In this document: positions 25,626-35,601 of the stretch, one piece after another | How the letters are laid out: the number at the start of each line of letters is the position of its first letter | Numbering within the stretch: the stretch's first letter is position 1 | Assembly: GCF_018224615.1 (NCBI RefSeq) | Contig: NZ_JAGTUK010000002.1 | Span: 806,001-870,000 of the forward strand | Direction: 5' to 3' | Length of the DNA stretch: 64,000 nucleotides | Origin: Microbacterium paraoxydans | GTDB lineage: Bacteria; Actinomycetota; Actinomycetes; Actinomycetales; Microbacteriaceae | Notes under the pieces: generated by a model | Seen by the model: only the letters and a program-made list of their open reading frames with translations | Told to the model about the DNA's origin: nothing | The model's database searches: none | Program-made: the position numbers and the translations under genes

Positions 25626-26729
25626 TCAGCCGACCTTGATCAGGTCGATCGCGGCCTGGACCTGCTCGCGCAGCCCGTCCGAGATCGGGGCGCTGCCGGC
25701 GTTCTCCGCGGCGGCGTCCTGGCCCTCGGCGCTCGCGATGTACGTGAAGTAGGCCTTCACGAGCTCCGCGATGTTGCTGTCCTCGTACTGCTCGCAGCCG
25801 ATGAGGTAGCTGACCAGGGCGATCGGGTAGGCGCCGTCGGAGGCGGCGGCGGGGTCGACGTCGAAGACGAGGTCACCCTCGCCGCGGCCCTCGGCGAGCG
25901 GCGAGCTCTCGACGAGCTTCGCTGCCGCCTCGGCCGAGTACGGCACGAAGTCCTCACCCACGCCCACGGCGACCTGGCCGAGTCCGTCGGCCTGCGAGGC
26001 GTCGAGGAAGCCGATCGCGCCGTTGCCGGCGGTGATGGCCTGCTTCACGCCCGAGGTGCCCTGAGCGGCCTCGCCGCCCTGGATCGGCCACTCGTCCGAG
26101 ACCTCGTAGGTCCACACGTCGGGAGCGGTCGCGCTGAGGTACTTCGCGAACGTCTCCTGCGTGCCGGAGGGGTCGGAGCGGTGCACGGGCGAGATCGCCA
26201 GGTCGGGAAGCTCGACGCCCTCGTTCAGCGCGGTGATGGCCGGGTCGTTCCACGTGGTGATGGTGCCGGCGAAGATGCCCGCGATGGTGGCGGCGTCGAG
26301 GTTGAGCGTGTCGATGCCCTCGAGGTTGAAGGCGACGGCGACGGGCGAGATGTAGAGCGGCACCTCGACGATGTCGTCGCTGGTGCAGGCGCCGAAGCCG
26401 CCGGCCGCGATCTCCTCGTCGTTGAACGCGCGGTCGGAGCCGATGAAGTTGCTGCCGCCCTCGAGGAAGTTCTCGCGGCCGGTGCCCGAGCCGGTGGGCT
26501 CGTAGTTGACCGTGACGTCGGGGTTGGCCGTCTGGAACGCGGCGACCCACGCCTCCTGGGCGGCGGTCTGCGACGACGCTCCGGTCGCGTCGATGGTGCC
26601 GGAGAGCGTGGAGTCGCTGGGCTCGCCGGTGGAGCCGCCGGTGCCGCCTTCGTTCGCGGCACAGCCGGCGAGTGCGAGAGCGGCGACGGCGCCGATGGCG
26701 CCGATTCGTGCGATTCGGGAGATCTTCAC
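25626..26729 (-). CDS. pstS: Phosphate-binding lipoprotein PstS
   Basis: A 367-residue periplasmic-type binding lipoprotein that delivers phosphate to PstCA. The signal peptide ends with the lipobox LAGC (cysteine near residue 22), followed by a Gly/Ser-rich tether. Phosphate-contact blocks are visible: TGASSQTAAQEAW, GSGTGRENF, HRSDPSGTQETF and GNGAIGFLD. The GTG at 26729 is chosen because the signal peptide starts there and AAGGAT precedes it. A strong PHO box lies about 85 bases upstream. It leads the pstSCAB operon. Confidence 0.95.
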   Translation of the reverse strand: MKISRIARIGAIGAVAALALAGCAANEGGTGGSTGEPSDSTLSGTIDATGASSQTAAQEAWVAAFQTANPDVTVNYEPTGSGTGRENFLEGGSNFIGSDRAFNDEEIAAGGFGACTSDDIVEVPLYISPVAVAFNLEGIDTLNLDAATIAGIFAGTITTWNDPAITALNEGVELPDLAISPVHRSDPSGTQETFAKYLSATAPDVWTYEVSDEWPIQGGEAAQGTSGVKQAITAGNGAIGFLDASQADGLGQVAVGVGEDFVPYSAEAAAKLVESSPLAEGRGEGDLVFDVDPAAASDGAYPIALVSYLIGCEQYEDSNIAELVKAYFTYIASAEGQDAAAENAGSAPISDGLREQVQAAIDLIKVG

Positions 26730-26813
26730 TGTGGATCCTTCGATCGTGGAGGGTTGGGGCCCGGTGCAGGGCACACAGTGACGCTAGGGGCGACGGTTAA
26801 CGAGACTCTCCCG

Positions 26814-26835
26814 CGCAGGTGAACGGCAGGTGAAC
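26814..26835 (-). promoter_or_regulatory. PHO box upstream of pstS
   Basis: Two adjacent 11-base direct repeats on the minus strand, GTTCACCTGCC and GTTCACCTGCG, matching the Streptomyces PhoP unit GTTCACC plus four bases. A weaker unit with GTTAACC lies 22 bases further toward pstS. In this genome the regulator would be the RegX3/PhoP-type protein. Confidence 0.85.
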
Positions 26836-26887
26836 GACGGGCGACGCTCTGGCGTCGATCCCAGGCGCCGAGCGGGTTCCCGCGCCG

Positions 26888-27874
26888 TCAGACCTTGGGT
26901 GCGTGGGTCTCGATCGAGATGATCCCGGAGCCGGGGTTGGTCGCCGACACGTGCACGACCGAGAACGCACCGGTCTCCAGGTCGGCGGCGCTGCTGACGT
27001 ACGAGCCGTGGACGGTGCCCGTGGCGAGGGCGATCTCGGCGAGCAGTCCTGGCAGCACGGGTCCGTGGCTGCACAGCACGGCGGGTTTGCCGGACCGGAT
27101 GCGCCGCCCGACGACGGAGCGGAGGTCGGAGGTGCCGTCCTCCCAGGCGTCCTGGCTGATCTTCTCGGTCTTCACGGGTTTGCGGTCGAGGGCCTTGGCC
27201 AGGGGCGCGACCGTCTGCACGCATCGCACGGCGTCGCTCGTCACGAGCTTGCGCACGCCGAACGCCCGCAGCGGTCCGACGATGGCCTTGGCCTGGCGTC
27301 GGCCGCGCTCCGTGAGCGGGCGCGCGGCGTCGGGGCCGTCCCACTCCGAACGGGGGAGGGCCTTCGCGTGCCGGAGCGCGATCACCGGGAAGGTGCGCAG
27401 CACGCCGTCGTCGACGAGTGCCGCGAACGCGTCGAGGATCTCGTGGTCGACCGGGTAGCTGAGCGCGGCGCGGGCCTTCTTGACGCTGACCCATTCGAGC
27501 GCGGCGATCTCGCGGTTGGGCACGAACGTGGAGGCCCGGATGGCGTCGTCGGTCGCCTCCGCCGCCCAGTAGTGCACGACCTTCTGCTTGCGCGACGCGA
27601 GCAGGTAGCGGCTCACGCCGACCGGCACGCCGAGGGAGACGCGGATGCCCGTCTCCTCGTGAACCTCGCGCACGGCGGTCTCCGCGAGCATCTCCCCGGG
27701 GTCGACCTTGCCTTTGGGAAGGGTCACGTCGCGGTACTTGGTGCGGTGGATCAGCAGGATGCGGAGCTTGCCGTCGATCAGCCGCCAGACCACCGCGCCC
27801 GCGGCGTACACGGCCTTGTCCGCCCACTTCGAGCGGGCGACGTCGTCGGGGAGCTGGAGCTGCCGTGTCGTCAT
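26888..27874 (-). CDS. Nudix hydrolase fused to histidine phosphatase, MutT1-like
   Basis: A 328-residue two-domain protein. The N-terminal Nudix domain has the box [20 protein letters not shown] at about residues 55-77. The C-terminal histidine-phosphatase domain has RHAKA near 168 and the second His in SHGPV. This architecture is that of mycobacterial MutT1, which cleans oxidised guanine nucleotides and acts on diadenosine polyphosphates. As in mycobacteria it is adjacent to ppk, whose stop overlaps its start (ATGA). Confidence 0.88.
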   Translation of the reverse strand: MTTRQLQLPDDVARSKWADKAVYAAGAVVWRLIDGKLRILLIHRTKYRDVTLPKGKVDPGEMLAETAVREVHEETGIRVSLGVPVGVSRYLLASRKQKVVHYWAAEATDDAIRASTFVPNREIAALEWVSVKKARAALSYPVDHEILDAFAALVDDGVLRTFPVIALRHAKALPRSEWDGPDAARPLTERGRRQAKAIVGPLRAFGVRKLVTSDAVRCVQTVAPLAKALDRKPVKTEKISQDAWEDGTSDLRSVVGRRIRSGKPAVLCSHGPVLPGLLAEIALATGTVHGSYVSSAADLETGAFSVVHVSATNPGSGIISIETHAPKV

Positions 27875-30045
27875 CGGACCGCCCGCGCCCGGCGGCGCCG
27901 CTGGATCATCCCCATGGTCTTATCCTGCAGGTCGACCAGCGGCCGGCCGTCCGCGTTCACGGCGTGGCGCTCCCACACGCCGTCGGCACCGAGGTGCCAC
28001 GACGACGTGCGGTCGTCCATCGCGAGGTCGAAGAACGCCGTGAGTTCTTTGAGGTGGGCGGGGTCGGTCACGCGCACGAGCGCTTCCACGCGGCGGTCGA
28101 GGTTGCGGTGCATCATGTCGGCGCTGCCGATGTAGACCTGCGGGTCGCCGCCGTTCTCGAACGCGAAGATGCGCGAGTGCTCCAGGTAGCGTCCGAGGAT
28201 GCTGCGCACGGTGATGTTCTCGCTGATCCCCTCGAGGTCGGTGCGGAGGCTGCAGATGCCGCGCACCCACACGTCGACCTTCACTCCGGCGGCGCTGGCG
28301 CGGTAGAGCGCGTCGATGATCTCCTCGTCCACCATCGAGTTGACCTTGATGCGGATGTGGGCGGGTACCCCGGCCTCCGCGTTGCGGCGCTCGGCGTCGA
28401 TCAGCCGGATGAGCCCCTTCCGCAGGTGCAGCGGGGCGACCAGGAGGCGCTTGAACTTCTTCTCGATCGCGTAGCCGCTCAGCTCGTTGAACAGCCGGGT
28501 GAGGTCCTTGCCCACCTGCGCATCGGCGGTGAACAACCCGAAGTCCTCGTAGATCCGGCTGGTCTTGGGGTTGTAGTTGCCCGTTCCGACGTGCGAATAG
28601 TGCCGCAGCAGCCCGTCCTCCTCGCGGATCACGAGTGCGAGCTTGCAGTGGGTCTTCAGCCCGACCAGCCCGTAGACCACGTGCACGCCCGCCTTCTCCA
28701 GCTTGCGTGCCCAGACGATGTTGTTGGCCTCGTCGAACCGCGCCTTCACCTCGACCAGCGCGAGCACCTGCTTGCCGGCCTCGGCGGCGTCGATCAGCGC
28801 CTGCACGACCGGGCTGTCACCCGAGGTGCGGTACAGCGTCTGCTTGATCGCGAGCACGTGCGGGTCGCGCGCGGCCTGCTCCAGGAACGCCTGCACGCTG
28901 GTCGTGAACGACTCGTACGGGTGGTGCACCAGCACGTCGGACTTGCGGATGGCTTTGAAGATGTCGGCGCGATTGCTCGACCCTGCAGGCTGGAACGCCA
29001 CCGCGGTCGTGGGCAGGTGCGGCGGGTAGCGGAGGTCGGGTCGGTCGATGCGCGACAGGTCGAATAGGCCGCGCAGGTCGAGCGGTCCGGGGAGGCGGTA
29101 GACCTCCAGGTCGGTGATGTCGAGCTCGCGCACGAGCAGGTCCATCGTGACGTCGTCCATGTCGTCCGTGATCTCGAGACGGATCGGCGGGCCGAACCGG
29201 CGGCGCAGTAGCTCCGCCTCGAGCGCCTGGATCAGGTTCTCGCTCTCATCCTCCTCGATCTCCACGTCCTCGTTGCGGGTGAGGCGGAACGCGTGGTGGT
29301 CGAGCACCTCCATGCCGGGGAACAGGTCGCCCAGGTGATTGGCGATGAGCTCCTCCAGACGCAGGAAGCGCTTGATCTCACCGGTGGACGGGACCTCGAC
29401 GAAGCGCGGCAGCATGGGCGGCACCTTGAGCCGCGCGAACTCCTGGCGGCCCGTGCGGGCGTTGCGGATGCGGATCGCGAGGTTCAGCGACAGGCCGGAG
29501 ATGTAGGGGAACGGGTGGGCGGGGTCGACCGCCAGCGGCATGAGGACCGGGAACACCTGCGCGCCGAAGTACTCGGACAGGGCGCTGCGCTCGTCGTCCG
29601 TGAGATCCGACCACTCGGTGATCTCGATGCCGGAGTCGGCCAGGGCGGGGCGCACCAGGTTGGTCCACGCGGCTGCGTGCCGCAGCTGCAGCGCGTGGGC
29701 CTCGCGGGAGATGTCGGCGAGTGCGTCGATCGGGGAGCGGCCGATGTTCGTCGGCACCGCGAGGCCGGTCATGATGCGTCGCTTGAGTCCGGCGACGCGC
29801 ACCATGAAGAACTCGTCGAGGTTGCTCGCGAAGATCGCCAGGAAGTTCGCGCGCTCCAGCTCGGGCAGCGTCGGGTCCTCGGCGAGTTCCAGCACGCGCT
29901 GGTTGAACGCCAGCCAGCTCAGCTCACGATCGAGGTACCGATGGTCGGGGAGCTGCGAGTCGGGGGACTCGAGAGCGTCGAAGTCGTCGTCTTCGGCGTC
30001 ACCGAGCCCGGCGTCGGCGAGTGCGGGATCGATCATGGGGTACAT
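27871..30045 (-). CDS. ppk: Polyphosphate kinase 1
   Basis: A 724-residue PPK1 (RNA-degradosome type) that polymerises ATP gamma-phosphate into polyphosphate. The N domain begins [19 protein letters not shown]; the head domain and two phospholipase-D-like C domains follow, with the autophosphorylated His in [10 protein letters not shown] and the second His region [11 protein letters not shown]. An acidic 25-residue extension precedes the N domain. The start is either the ATG at 30045 or the one at 30036; neither has a Shine-Dalgarno. Stop-start overlap couples it to the MutT1-like gene. A degenerate PHO box is seen just upstream. Confidence 0.93.
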   Translation of the reverse strand: MYPMIDPALADAGLGDAEDDDFDALESPDSQLPDHRYLDRELSWLAFNQRVLELAEDPTLPELERANFLAIFASNLDEFFMVRVAGLKRRIMTGLAVPTNIGRSPIDALADISREAHALQLRHAAAWTNLVRPALADSGIEITEWSDLTDDERSALSEYFGAQVFPVLMPLAVDPAHPFPYISGLSLNLAIRIRNARTGRQEFARLKVPPMLPRFVEVPSTGEIKRFLRLEELIANHLGDLFPGMEVLDHHAFRLTRNEDVEIEEDESENLIQALEAELLRRRFGPPIRLEITDDMDDVTMDLLVRELDITDLEVYRLPGPLDLRGLFDLSRIDRPDLRYPPHLPTTAVAFQPAGSSNRADIFKAIRKSDVLVHHPYESFTTSVQAFLEQAARDPHVLAIKQTLYRTSGDSPVVQALIDAAEAGKQVLALVEVKARFDEANNIVWARKLEKAGVHVVYGLVGLKTHCKLALVIREEDGLLRHYSHVGTGNYNPKTSRIYEDFGLFTADAQVGKDLTRLFNELSGYAIEKKFKRLLVAPLHLRKGLIRLIDAERRNAEAGVPAHIRIKVNSMVDEEIIDALYRASAAGVKVDVWVRGICSLRTDLEGISENITVRSILGRYLEHSRIFAFENGGDPQVYIGSADMMHRNLDRRVEALVRVTDPAHLKELTAFFDLAMDDRTSSWHLGADGVWERHAVNADGRPLVDLQDKTMGMIQRRRRARAVR

Positions 30046-30058
30046 CTAAGCACCGGGA

Positions 30059-30076
30059 GGTGTCGGGCGTGTGAAC
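30059..30076 (-). promoter_or_regulatory. Possible PHO box of ppk
   Basis: Minus strand GTTCACA (30076-30070) and CGACACC (30065-30059) are spaced 11 bases apart like PhoP repeat units. The first unit is good and the second is weak. Confidence 0.3.
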
Positions 30077-30082
30077 GCCCCG

Positions 30083-30772
30083 TCACCCCGCGCCGACGAG
30101 GCTCTCGTCCTCGTACACGTTGAAGCGGTAGCCGACGTTGCGGACCGTGCCGATGATCTGCTCCTGATCGCCGAGCTTGGCCCTCAGCCGTCGCACGTGC
30201 ACGTCGACCGTGCGGGTGCCGCCGAAGTAGTCGTAGCCCCACACCTCGCTGAGCAGCTGCTCGCGGGTGAACACGCGCGAGGGATGGGTGGCGAGGAAGT
30301 GCAGCAGCTGGAACTCCTTGTAGGTGAGGTCGAGCGGCTTGCCGTGCAGCTTGGCGGAGTACGACTGCTCGTCGATCGTGATGCCGGACGCCTGCACGCG
30401 GGCGGGTTCGGTCACCTCGTCGCGACGGGCGATCGCGAGGCGGACGCGCGCGTCGATCTCGGCGGGTCCGGCCGCGGCGAGCAGCACGTCGTCGATGCCC
30501 CAGTCTCCGGACACCGCGCTCATGCCGCCCTCCGTGACGACGAGCAGAAGAGGCGCCTGCTGGCCGGTGGCACGCAGCAGGCGGCACAGCGACTTCGCGC
30601 CGACGAGGTCGTGCCGCCCATCGACCATCACCACGTCGTACTCGGGGGCGTTCACGAGCTGCGCCGGTTCGGCGGGGATCTGGCGGGTGCGATGGCTGAG
30701 CAGCTCCAGCGCGGGGAGCACCTGCTCCGAGAGGGGAGCGTTGGTCAGAACCAGGACCAGGGCCACGCGCAC
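30083..30772 (-). CDS. glnR: Nitrogen regulator GlnR, atypical OmpR-type response regulator
   Basis: A 229-residue regulator. The receiver lacks the usual acidic pair at its N terminus (VLVLTNAPL instead of a DD-containing strand) but keeps VDGRHDL and the distinctive LLVVTEGG and DWGIDDVLL blocks, all hallmarks of GlnR. The winged-helix domain has [22 protein letters not shown]. GlnR proteins work as phosphorylation-independent dimers that control nitrogen genes. GTG codons at 30772 and 30766 are both possible; GAGGA spacing favours the second. The location beside ppk and pst resembles the mycobacterial glnR-phoT neighbourhood. Confidence 0.87.
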   Translation of the reverse strand: MRVALVLVLTNAPLSEQVLPALELLSHRTRQIPAEPAQLVNAPEYDVVMVDGRHDLVGAKSLCRLLRATGQQAPLLLVVTEGGMSAVSGDWGIDDVLLAAAGPAEIDARVRLAIARRDEVTEPARVQASGITIDEQSYSAKLHGKPLDLTYKEFQLLHFLATHPSRVFTREQLLSEVWGYDYFGGTRTVDVHVRRLRAKLGDQEQIIGTVRNVGYRFNVYEDESLVGAG

Positions 30773-30840
30773 TCCTCACCGGCGGGGGGATCGACGCCGT
30801 GCCGCCATGATAGCGGCCGCGGATGCGCAAGAATGGTGAC

Positions 30841-31131
30841 ATGTCAGAACCGGCCCTCGCTCCGCGCAACGCCTTCACCGGCGTGATCGTCGTATGGGCC
30901 GCGGCGTTCGTCGGCACGATCCTGATCGGCATCTTCGCGTCGGAGGAGTGGCGCATCCCGTGGATGCTCGTGGGGTTCGGCGCGATCGTGCTCCTCTCCT
31001 TCGCGGTGCAGCTCTGGTACGGCCGCACGCAGGGATTCATCTTCCGGGTGGCGAGCAGCGTGACCGGGTCTCTGCTGCTGATGGGCGTGATCTCGATCGG
31101 GTTCGGGCTGGCGGCGCTCATCCCGTCCTGA
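30841..31131 (+). CDS. Small membrane protein
   Basis: A 96-residue uncharacterised protein with three predicted membrane helices (about residues 14-32, 40-60 and 70-92) and only short loops. No conserved domain was recognised. The ATG is preceded by AAGAAT and six bases, close to the leaderless pattern seen elsewhere. It is divergent from glnR and upstream of another tiny membrane protein. Confidence 0.65.
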   Translation: MSEPALAPRNAFTGVIVVWAAAFVGTILIGIFASEEWRIPWMLVGFGAIVLLSFAVQLWYGRTQGFIFRVASSVTGSLLLMGVISIGFGLAALIPS

Positions 31132-31147
31132 CGCCGATCCGGCGCGG

Positions 31148-31153
31148 TATGGT
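31148..31153 (+). promoter_or_regulatory. -10 element of leaderless small gene
   Basis: TATGGT, six bases (GGATTC), ATG at 31160. Confidence 0.5.
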
Positions 31154-31159
31154 GGATTC

Positions 31160-31273
31160 ATGGACATCATGGCGCTCGAAATCTTCTTCATCGGCCTTCT
31201 CGGCCTCGCGAGCCTGGCGATCGTCTTCGTGTCGGCCGTGGTGCTGCGCAACCTGTTCCGCGGCCAGCGCTGA
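31160..31273 (+). CDS. 37-residue single-helix membrane protein
   Basis: A tiny gene that simple length cut-offs would miss. It encodes MDIMALEIFFIGLLG, a hydrophobic helix through about residue 30, and a basic end NLFRGQR, so the C terminus should face the cytoplasm. Support: a TATGGT-N6-ATG leaderless promoter, good codon bias, and position as the first gene of a run that continues 7 bases later with the nitrobindin gene. The function is unknown; it may be a small regulatory membrane peptide. Confidence 0.6.
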   Translation: MDIMALEIFFIGLLGLASLAIVFVSAVVLRNLFRGQR

Positions 31274-31280
31274 CGAGATC

Positions 31281-31883
31281 GTGATCGAGCTCCCGACCGA
31301 CCTTCCCGCCGACCTGGCCCCGCTCGCGTGGCTGATCGGGGTCTGGGAGGGCACCGGTGTGATCGACTACCCGGTCGGCGAGGAGCGTCTGCAGGGCGAG
31401 TTCACCCACCGCGTCAGCTTCAGCCATGACGGCGGGCCCTTCCTGAACTACGCCGCGACGGCGACGTTCACGGGCGACGAGCAGTCCGTGTCGATCCCGC
31501 TGACCGCCGAGTCCGGTTTCTGGCGGCTCGCGCGTCCGGCTGCCGCGACCGACGCCGGTCCGGCGCTGCTTCCCCCCACGGCCGCACCCGTCGCCCGCAC
31601 CGTCGACGACGTCGAGGAACTGCGTGCCCCGAACGGCGCGTTCCCGCTGGAGGTCTCGATCGCCCGGTCGGACGGCGTGGTCGAGTACTACCTCGGCGAG
31701 ATCAACGGTCCCCGCGTCGACCTGTCCTCCGATGCGATCGTGCGCGGAGCGGGCACCAAGGAGTACGGCTCGGCATCGCGCATGTACGGCCTGGTCGACG
31801 GCCACCTGCTCTGGGCGTGGGACATCTCTGCGCTCGGAACACCGCTGCGCGCACATGCCTCGGCCCGCCTCGCGCGGGTGTGA
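31281..31883 (+). CDS. Nitrobindin / FABP-like heme-binding protein (DUF1794)
   Basis: A 200-residue ten-stranded beta-barrel protein. The nitrobindin signature GVWEGTG then DYP is at about residues 22-33, FTHRVSF follows, and the C-terminal PLRAHASARLARV holds the expected heme-ligand histidine. Members bind ferric heme and can isomerise peroxynitrite or bind NO. A roughly 20-residue Ala/Pro insertion (AAATDAGPALLPPTAAP) lies mid-barrel. The GTG start is seven bases after the 37-residue gene and ygfZ follows after 20 bases, suggesting an operon. Confidence 0.82.
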   Translation: MIELPTDLPADLAPLAWLIGVWEGTGVIDYPVGEERLQGEFTHRVSFSHDGGPFLNYAATATFTGDEQSVSIPLTAESGFWRLARPAAATDAGPALLPPTAAPVARTVDDVEELRAPNGAFPLEVSIARSDGVVEYYLGEINGPRVDLSSDAIVRGAGTKEYGSASRMYGLVDGHLLWAWDISALGTPLRAHASARLARV

Positions 31884-31903
31884 GCGAAGAGAGGCGGAGC
31901 GGA

Positions 31904-33019
31904 ATGGGCGCATTCGACGAGCGGAGCGGCGCGGTCCTCGGCGACGGCGGCGTGGCGCACTTCGGCGATCCCTTCCGTGAACAGCGCTGGCTTGCCGCGG
32001 GGGAGGCCCTGGTCCCGCTCGACGATCGCGCCGTGATCGAGGTGGCGGGCCCCGAGCGCCTCGGCTGGCTCGACTCGATCACGTCGCAGGCGGTCGGGCA
32101 CCTCGCCCCAGGCGAGAGCACGGAGCTGCTGGTCCTCGATCCGCAGGGGCGGGTGGAGCATGCGGCGGGCGTCGTCGACGACGGTGCCGCGACCTGGCTG
32201 ATCGTTGACGCGGCCGACGCCGATGCTCTGGCCACCTGGCTGGTCCGCATGAAGTTCCGCACGCAGGCCGCGGTCGAGGTCCGCGAGGACGTCGCCCTGG
32301 TGGGCTTCGTGGACGGCGGCCCCGCATCCGAGCGGATCCGCCGCATCGACGGTGCGCTCGTGTGGGTCGACCCCTGGCAGCACGTCGGTGCGGGTGGGCA
32401 CCAATACGCGGAGACCCCGGAGCATCCCGGCGCCGATCTGGCCTGGCGCATCGCGATCATTCCGCACGAGCATGTGCCCGAGCTCGCGGCAGCCCTCACC
32501 GACGGTGAGGTGGCGGGGCTCCTGGCCGCCGAGGCGCTGCGCGTCGCGGCGTGGCGACCGCGTTGGGCATCGGAGGTGGACGAGCGCTCGCTGCCGCACG
32601 AGTCCGATTGGCTGCGCAGCGCGGTGCACCTCAACAAGGGCTGCTATCGCGGACAGGAGACGGTGGCCAAGGTGCACAACCTCGGCCATCCGCCGCGCCG
32701 GCTCGCCGCACTGCACCTCGACGGCAGCGACGCGGTGCTGCCCGAGCCCGGTGCCCCGGTGTTCGCGGGCGAAGACGAGGTCGGGCACGTCACCTCGGTC
32801 GCTCGGCACCACGAGGAGGGCCCCATCGCGCTCGCGATCCTGTCACGTCGGGCGCCGGTCGGTGATCTCGTGGTGCGTGCCGACGGTGTGGACATCGCGG
32901 CTTCGCAACAGGTCATCGTGCCCGCGGATGCGGGTGCCACCGCCGACGTGCCCCGCCTGACGCGCCTGTCTCGCCGCCCGTCCGCGCCGGACCCGCGGGA
33001 CGTCGATCAGCGCGGCTGA
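31904..33019 (+). CDS. ygfZ: Folate-binding YgfZ/GcvT-like protein
   Basis: A 371-residue tetrahydrofolate-binding protein of the GcvT-related YgfZ family, which supports iron-sulfur cluster enzymes. The defining KGCYRGQETVAK motif, with its conserved Cys, is near residue 250, followed by NLGHPPR. The ATG at 31904 follows AGAGGCGGAGC; an earlier open frame overlaps the nitrobindin gene and lacks homology. It is probably cotranscribed with the nitrobindin gene. Confidence 0.9.
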   Translation: MGAFDERSGAVLGDGGVAHFGDPFREQRWLAAGEALVPLDDRAVIEVAGPERLGWLDSITSQAVGHLAPGESTELLVLDPQGRVEHAAGVVDDGAATWLIVDAADADALATWLVRMKFRTQAAVEVREDVALVGFVDGGPASERIRRIDGALVWVDPWQHVGAGGHQYAETPEHPGADLAWRIAIIPHEHVPELAAALTDGEVAGLLAAEALRVAAWRPRWASEVDERSLPHESDWLRSAVHLNKGCYRGQETVAKVHNLGHPPRRLAALHLDGSDAVLPEPGAPVFAGEDEVGHVTSVARHHEEGPIALAILSRRAPVGDLVVRADGVDIAASQQVIVPADAGATADVPRLTRLSRRPSAPDPRDVDQRG

Positions 33020-33064
33020 GCAGCGAGGCCCCGCCCCGGGCCGGCAGGCTTCGCTCGCTCGTGC

Positions 33065-34588
33065 CTAGAGCGTGGGGTGCGGGGCCGTGTGCCCCGACCG
33101 CGCTGCCGCGTACTCGAGGATGCGGCGGCGGGCGAGGAACCATCCTCCGATGAGGGCGGGGATCACCACCACGAGGCTGCCGACCGTCCAGGTGCCCGTC
33201 GGGTAGTCGAGTGCCATGAGCACGACCACCGACGCCAGGAAGGCGAGCGTGAGGTACGAGGTGAACGGCGCTCCGAAGAGTCGGAACGCGGGACGCTGGA
33301 GCTTTCCGAGGGCAGCCAGCTTCTGCAGTCGCAGCTGGCACAGGATGATCGTCCCCCACGCGGTGATGATGCCGAGCGCCGACAGGTTCAAGACGATCTC
33401 GAAGGCGCTCTCCGGAACCACGGCGTTCAGGAGGACGCCCCCGAGGGCAAAGATCGCCGTGAAGACGATGCCGGCCACCGGGACGCCGCGCTTGCTCATG
33501 CGGGCGGCCACGCGGGGCGCGGCGCCCGACGACGCGAGCGAGTGGAAGACGCGCCCCGTCGAGTACAGGCCGGCGTTGAGACCGGACACGGCGGCGGTGA
33601 TGACGATGAAGTTCATGACGCTGCCGGCGACAGCGCCGACCTCGGGCCCGCCGATGTGGGAGAAGAAGGTGACGAACGGGCTCTCGCCTGCTTGATAGAC
33701 GGTGTAAGGGAGCAGAAGAGCGAGGAGCAGCACCGACCCTACGTAGAACACGCCGATGCGCAGGATCACGGAGTTCACGGCGCGGGGCATGAGCTTCTCC
33801 GGATCCTGCGTCTCTCCCGCTGCGGTCCCGACCAGCTCGATGGAGGCGTAGGCGAACACGACGCCCTGCATGACGATGACGGCGGGCAGTATGCCCTCCG
33901 GCATGAAGCCCCCGTGTGCGGCCAGCATCGCGAGCCCGGTCGGTCCCTGATCCGTGTGCCAGCCCGCGGCGAGGAACACGATGCCCACGACGAGGAAGAG
34001 TGCCAGGGCTCCGACCTTCACAATGGAGAACCAGAACTCCATTTCGCCGAAGAGCCGCACCGAGACGAGGTTGAGTCCGACGACGACGATGAGGGCGATG
34101 AGGGCGACGAGCCACTGGGGGAGGACGCGGAACGCGGACCAGTAGTGGACGTAGAGCGCGACGGCGGTCGAGTCGACGATCGCCACCATGCCCCAGTTGA
34201 GGAGGTAAAGCCAGCCGGCGGCGAACGCGAGCTTCTCACCGTAGAACTCGCGCGCGTACGAGATGAACGACCCGGACGACGGCCGATGGATCACCAGCTC
34301 GCCGAGCGCGCGCAGGATGAAGAACGCGAAGACCCCGCACACCAGATAGGACACGGCGAGCAGAGGGCCCGCGGAGTGGAGTCGGCCCCCCGCACCCATG
34401 AAGAGACCGGTGCCGATCGCCCCTCCCAGCGCGATCATCTGCAGATGTCGCCCCTTCAGCGCCGCCTTGTACCCGTGCTGTTCGTGCGAGAAGTCCTGGA
34501 CCGACGTGGCGACGTCGCCCAGGCGCTCCCGTTCGTTCTCCCGCTCCGTGCCGGTGTCGTGCGGTTGATGTGCGTCTGTGGTGGCCAT
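33065..34588 (-). CDS. ansP: Amino acid permease, L-asparagine permease type
   Basis: A 507-residue APC-superfamily transporter with 12 predicted helices. The first helix has [21 protein letters not shown], the substrate-binding unwound segment. [16 protein letters not shown] and [12 protein letters not shown] closely resemble AnsP rather than CycA or GabP. The N-terminal 45 residues are hydrophilic and acidic. AGGAG lies 6 bases before the ATG at 34588; an ATG 11 codons upstream lacks this. It stands alone between convergent ygfZ and a methyltransferase gene. Specificity for asparagine is a homology guess. Confidence 0.82.
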   Translation of the reverse strand: MATTDAHQPHDTGTERENERERLGDVATSVQDFSHEQHGYKAALKGRHLQMIALGGAIGTGLFMGAGGRLHSAGPLLAVSYLVCGVFAFFILRALGELVIHRPSSGSFISYAREFYGEKLAFAAGWLYLLNWGMVAIVDSTAVALYVHYWSAFRVLPQWLVALIALIVVVGLNLVSVRLFGEMEFWFSIVKVGALALFLVVGIVFLAAGWHTDQGPTGLAMLAAHGGFMPEGILPAVIVMQGVVFAYASIELVGTAAGETQDPEKLMPRAVNSVILRIGVFYVGSVLLLALLLPYTVYQAGESPFVTFFSHIGGPEVGAVAGSVMNFIVITAAVSGLNAGLYSTGRVFHSLASSGAAPRVAARMSKRGVPVAGIVFTAIFALGGVLLNAVVPESAFEIVLNLSALGIITAWGTIILCQLRLQKLAALGKLQRPAFRLFGAPFTSYLTLAFLASVVVLMALDYPTGTWTVGSLVVVIPALIGGWFLARRRILEYAAARSGHTAPHPTL

Positions 34589-34710
34589 CGATGCTCCTGT
34601 CCTACGGCAGCGTTGCCTCAAGCGACGCCACCGTGCGTCTCTGTGTCGTGTAAGACGTTACCCGTCGGGCAGAGGGCTCATGCAGAACATCGGAATGCCC
34701 CCGTCGGAGG

Positions 34711-35541
34711 TCAGGCGTCCACGCGGGGAGCGACCGAGGCCCACGGGACCGTGAGCTCGCCGAGCCGCCACCGGTTGCTTCCGCCGAGCACCGGCCAACC
34801 CGCATCGCGCAATGCGGACGCCGCCGCGACGAAGCGCTGCGTGGACCCGAACGCCGACAGGGGCGCGGCGCGGTCCCACTCGCGGTCGAGATCCTCGAGC
34901 AATGCGTGAATGCGTTCCCCGGGAACATTGCGATGGATCAGCGCCTTGGGCAGCCGCTCCGCGACGATGCTCGGTCGCTCCAGGTCGGCCAGCCGGAGCG
35001 AGAGCGTGAAGCGCACGGCCGTGCCGTCGGCCGTCACGTCGACCCAGCTGGACACGCGTCCGAGCTCGTCGCACGTGCCCTCCACGAGCAGCCCGTCCGC
35101 CGCGAGGCGGTCGGCCATGGTGCGCCAGGCGGCGGCGACCTCCCCCTCGTCGTACTGCCGCAGCACGTTCATCGCCCGGATCACCGCCGGGTGCCGCCCA
35201 CCGGGCAACGGCACCTCGAACCCCCCGCGCGAGAACGATACATCGAGGTCGGCGGGGAACGGTGTGCGGCCGGCGCGCACCTCCGCCAGCTGTGTCTTCG
35301 CGGTCGCGACGCGCTCCGGGTCGAGTTCCAGCCCCACGACGGCGACGTCCGGGCGGGCACGGCGTAGACGCGCCGCGAGCTCGAGCGCTGTGACGCCGCT
35401 CGCGCCATAGCCGAGGTCGACGACCAGCGGGTCTCTGGCCCGCCGCAGCGCCGGGCTTGCGGCGATCCAGCGGTCGTTGCGACGCAGTCGATTCGTCCCG
35501 GTCGTGCCGCGGGTCGGCCGTCCGAGCGGAGATGACGCCAT
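34711..35541 (-). CDS. Class I SAM-dependent methyltransferase
   Basis: A 276-residue protein with a Rossmann methyltransferase core: motif I VVDLGYGASGVTALELA near residue 40, the acidic VVGLELDPERV at the end of strand 2, and RAMNVLRQYDEGEV further on. An N-terminal basic segment (TNRLRRNDRWI) may bind nucleic acid or acidic substrate. The substrate is unknown. The start is ATG 35541, with GAGGAT and six bases before it, close to the leaderless arrangement, divergent from gpmA with 60 bases between starts. Confidence 0.75.
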   Translation of the reverse strand: MASSPLGRPTRGTTGTNRLRRNDRWIAASPALRRARDPLVVDLGYGASGVTALELAARLRRARPDVAVVGLELDPERVATAKTQLAEVRAGRTPFPADLDVSFSRGGFEVPLPGGRHPAVIRAMNVLRQYDEGEVAAAWRTMADRLAADGLLVEGTCDELGRVSSWVDVTADGTAVRFTLSLRLADLERPSIVAERLPKALIHRNVPGERIHALLEDLDREWDRAAPLSAFGSTQRFVAAASALRDAGWPVLGGSNRWRLGELTVPWASVAPRVDA

Positions 35542-35589
35542 GCGTCCATCCTCTCCCGTCCGCAGCCCTGCGCGATCCACGGCCCCGGA

Positions 35590-35595
35590 TAAACT
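35590..35595 (+). promoter_or_regulatory. -10 element of leaderless gpmA
   Basis: TAAACT, six bases (GGCCGC), ATG at 35602; no Shine-Dalgarno. Confidence 0.55.
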
Positions 35596-35601
35596 GGCCG
35601 C

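Noticed and set aside
34655..34690. A possible GlnR box upstream of ansP (GTAAC-type)
   Set aside because: Only one half-site fits; the second half and the 11-base period are poor.
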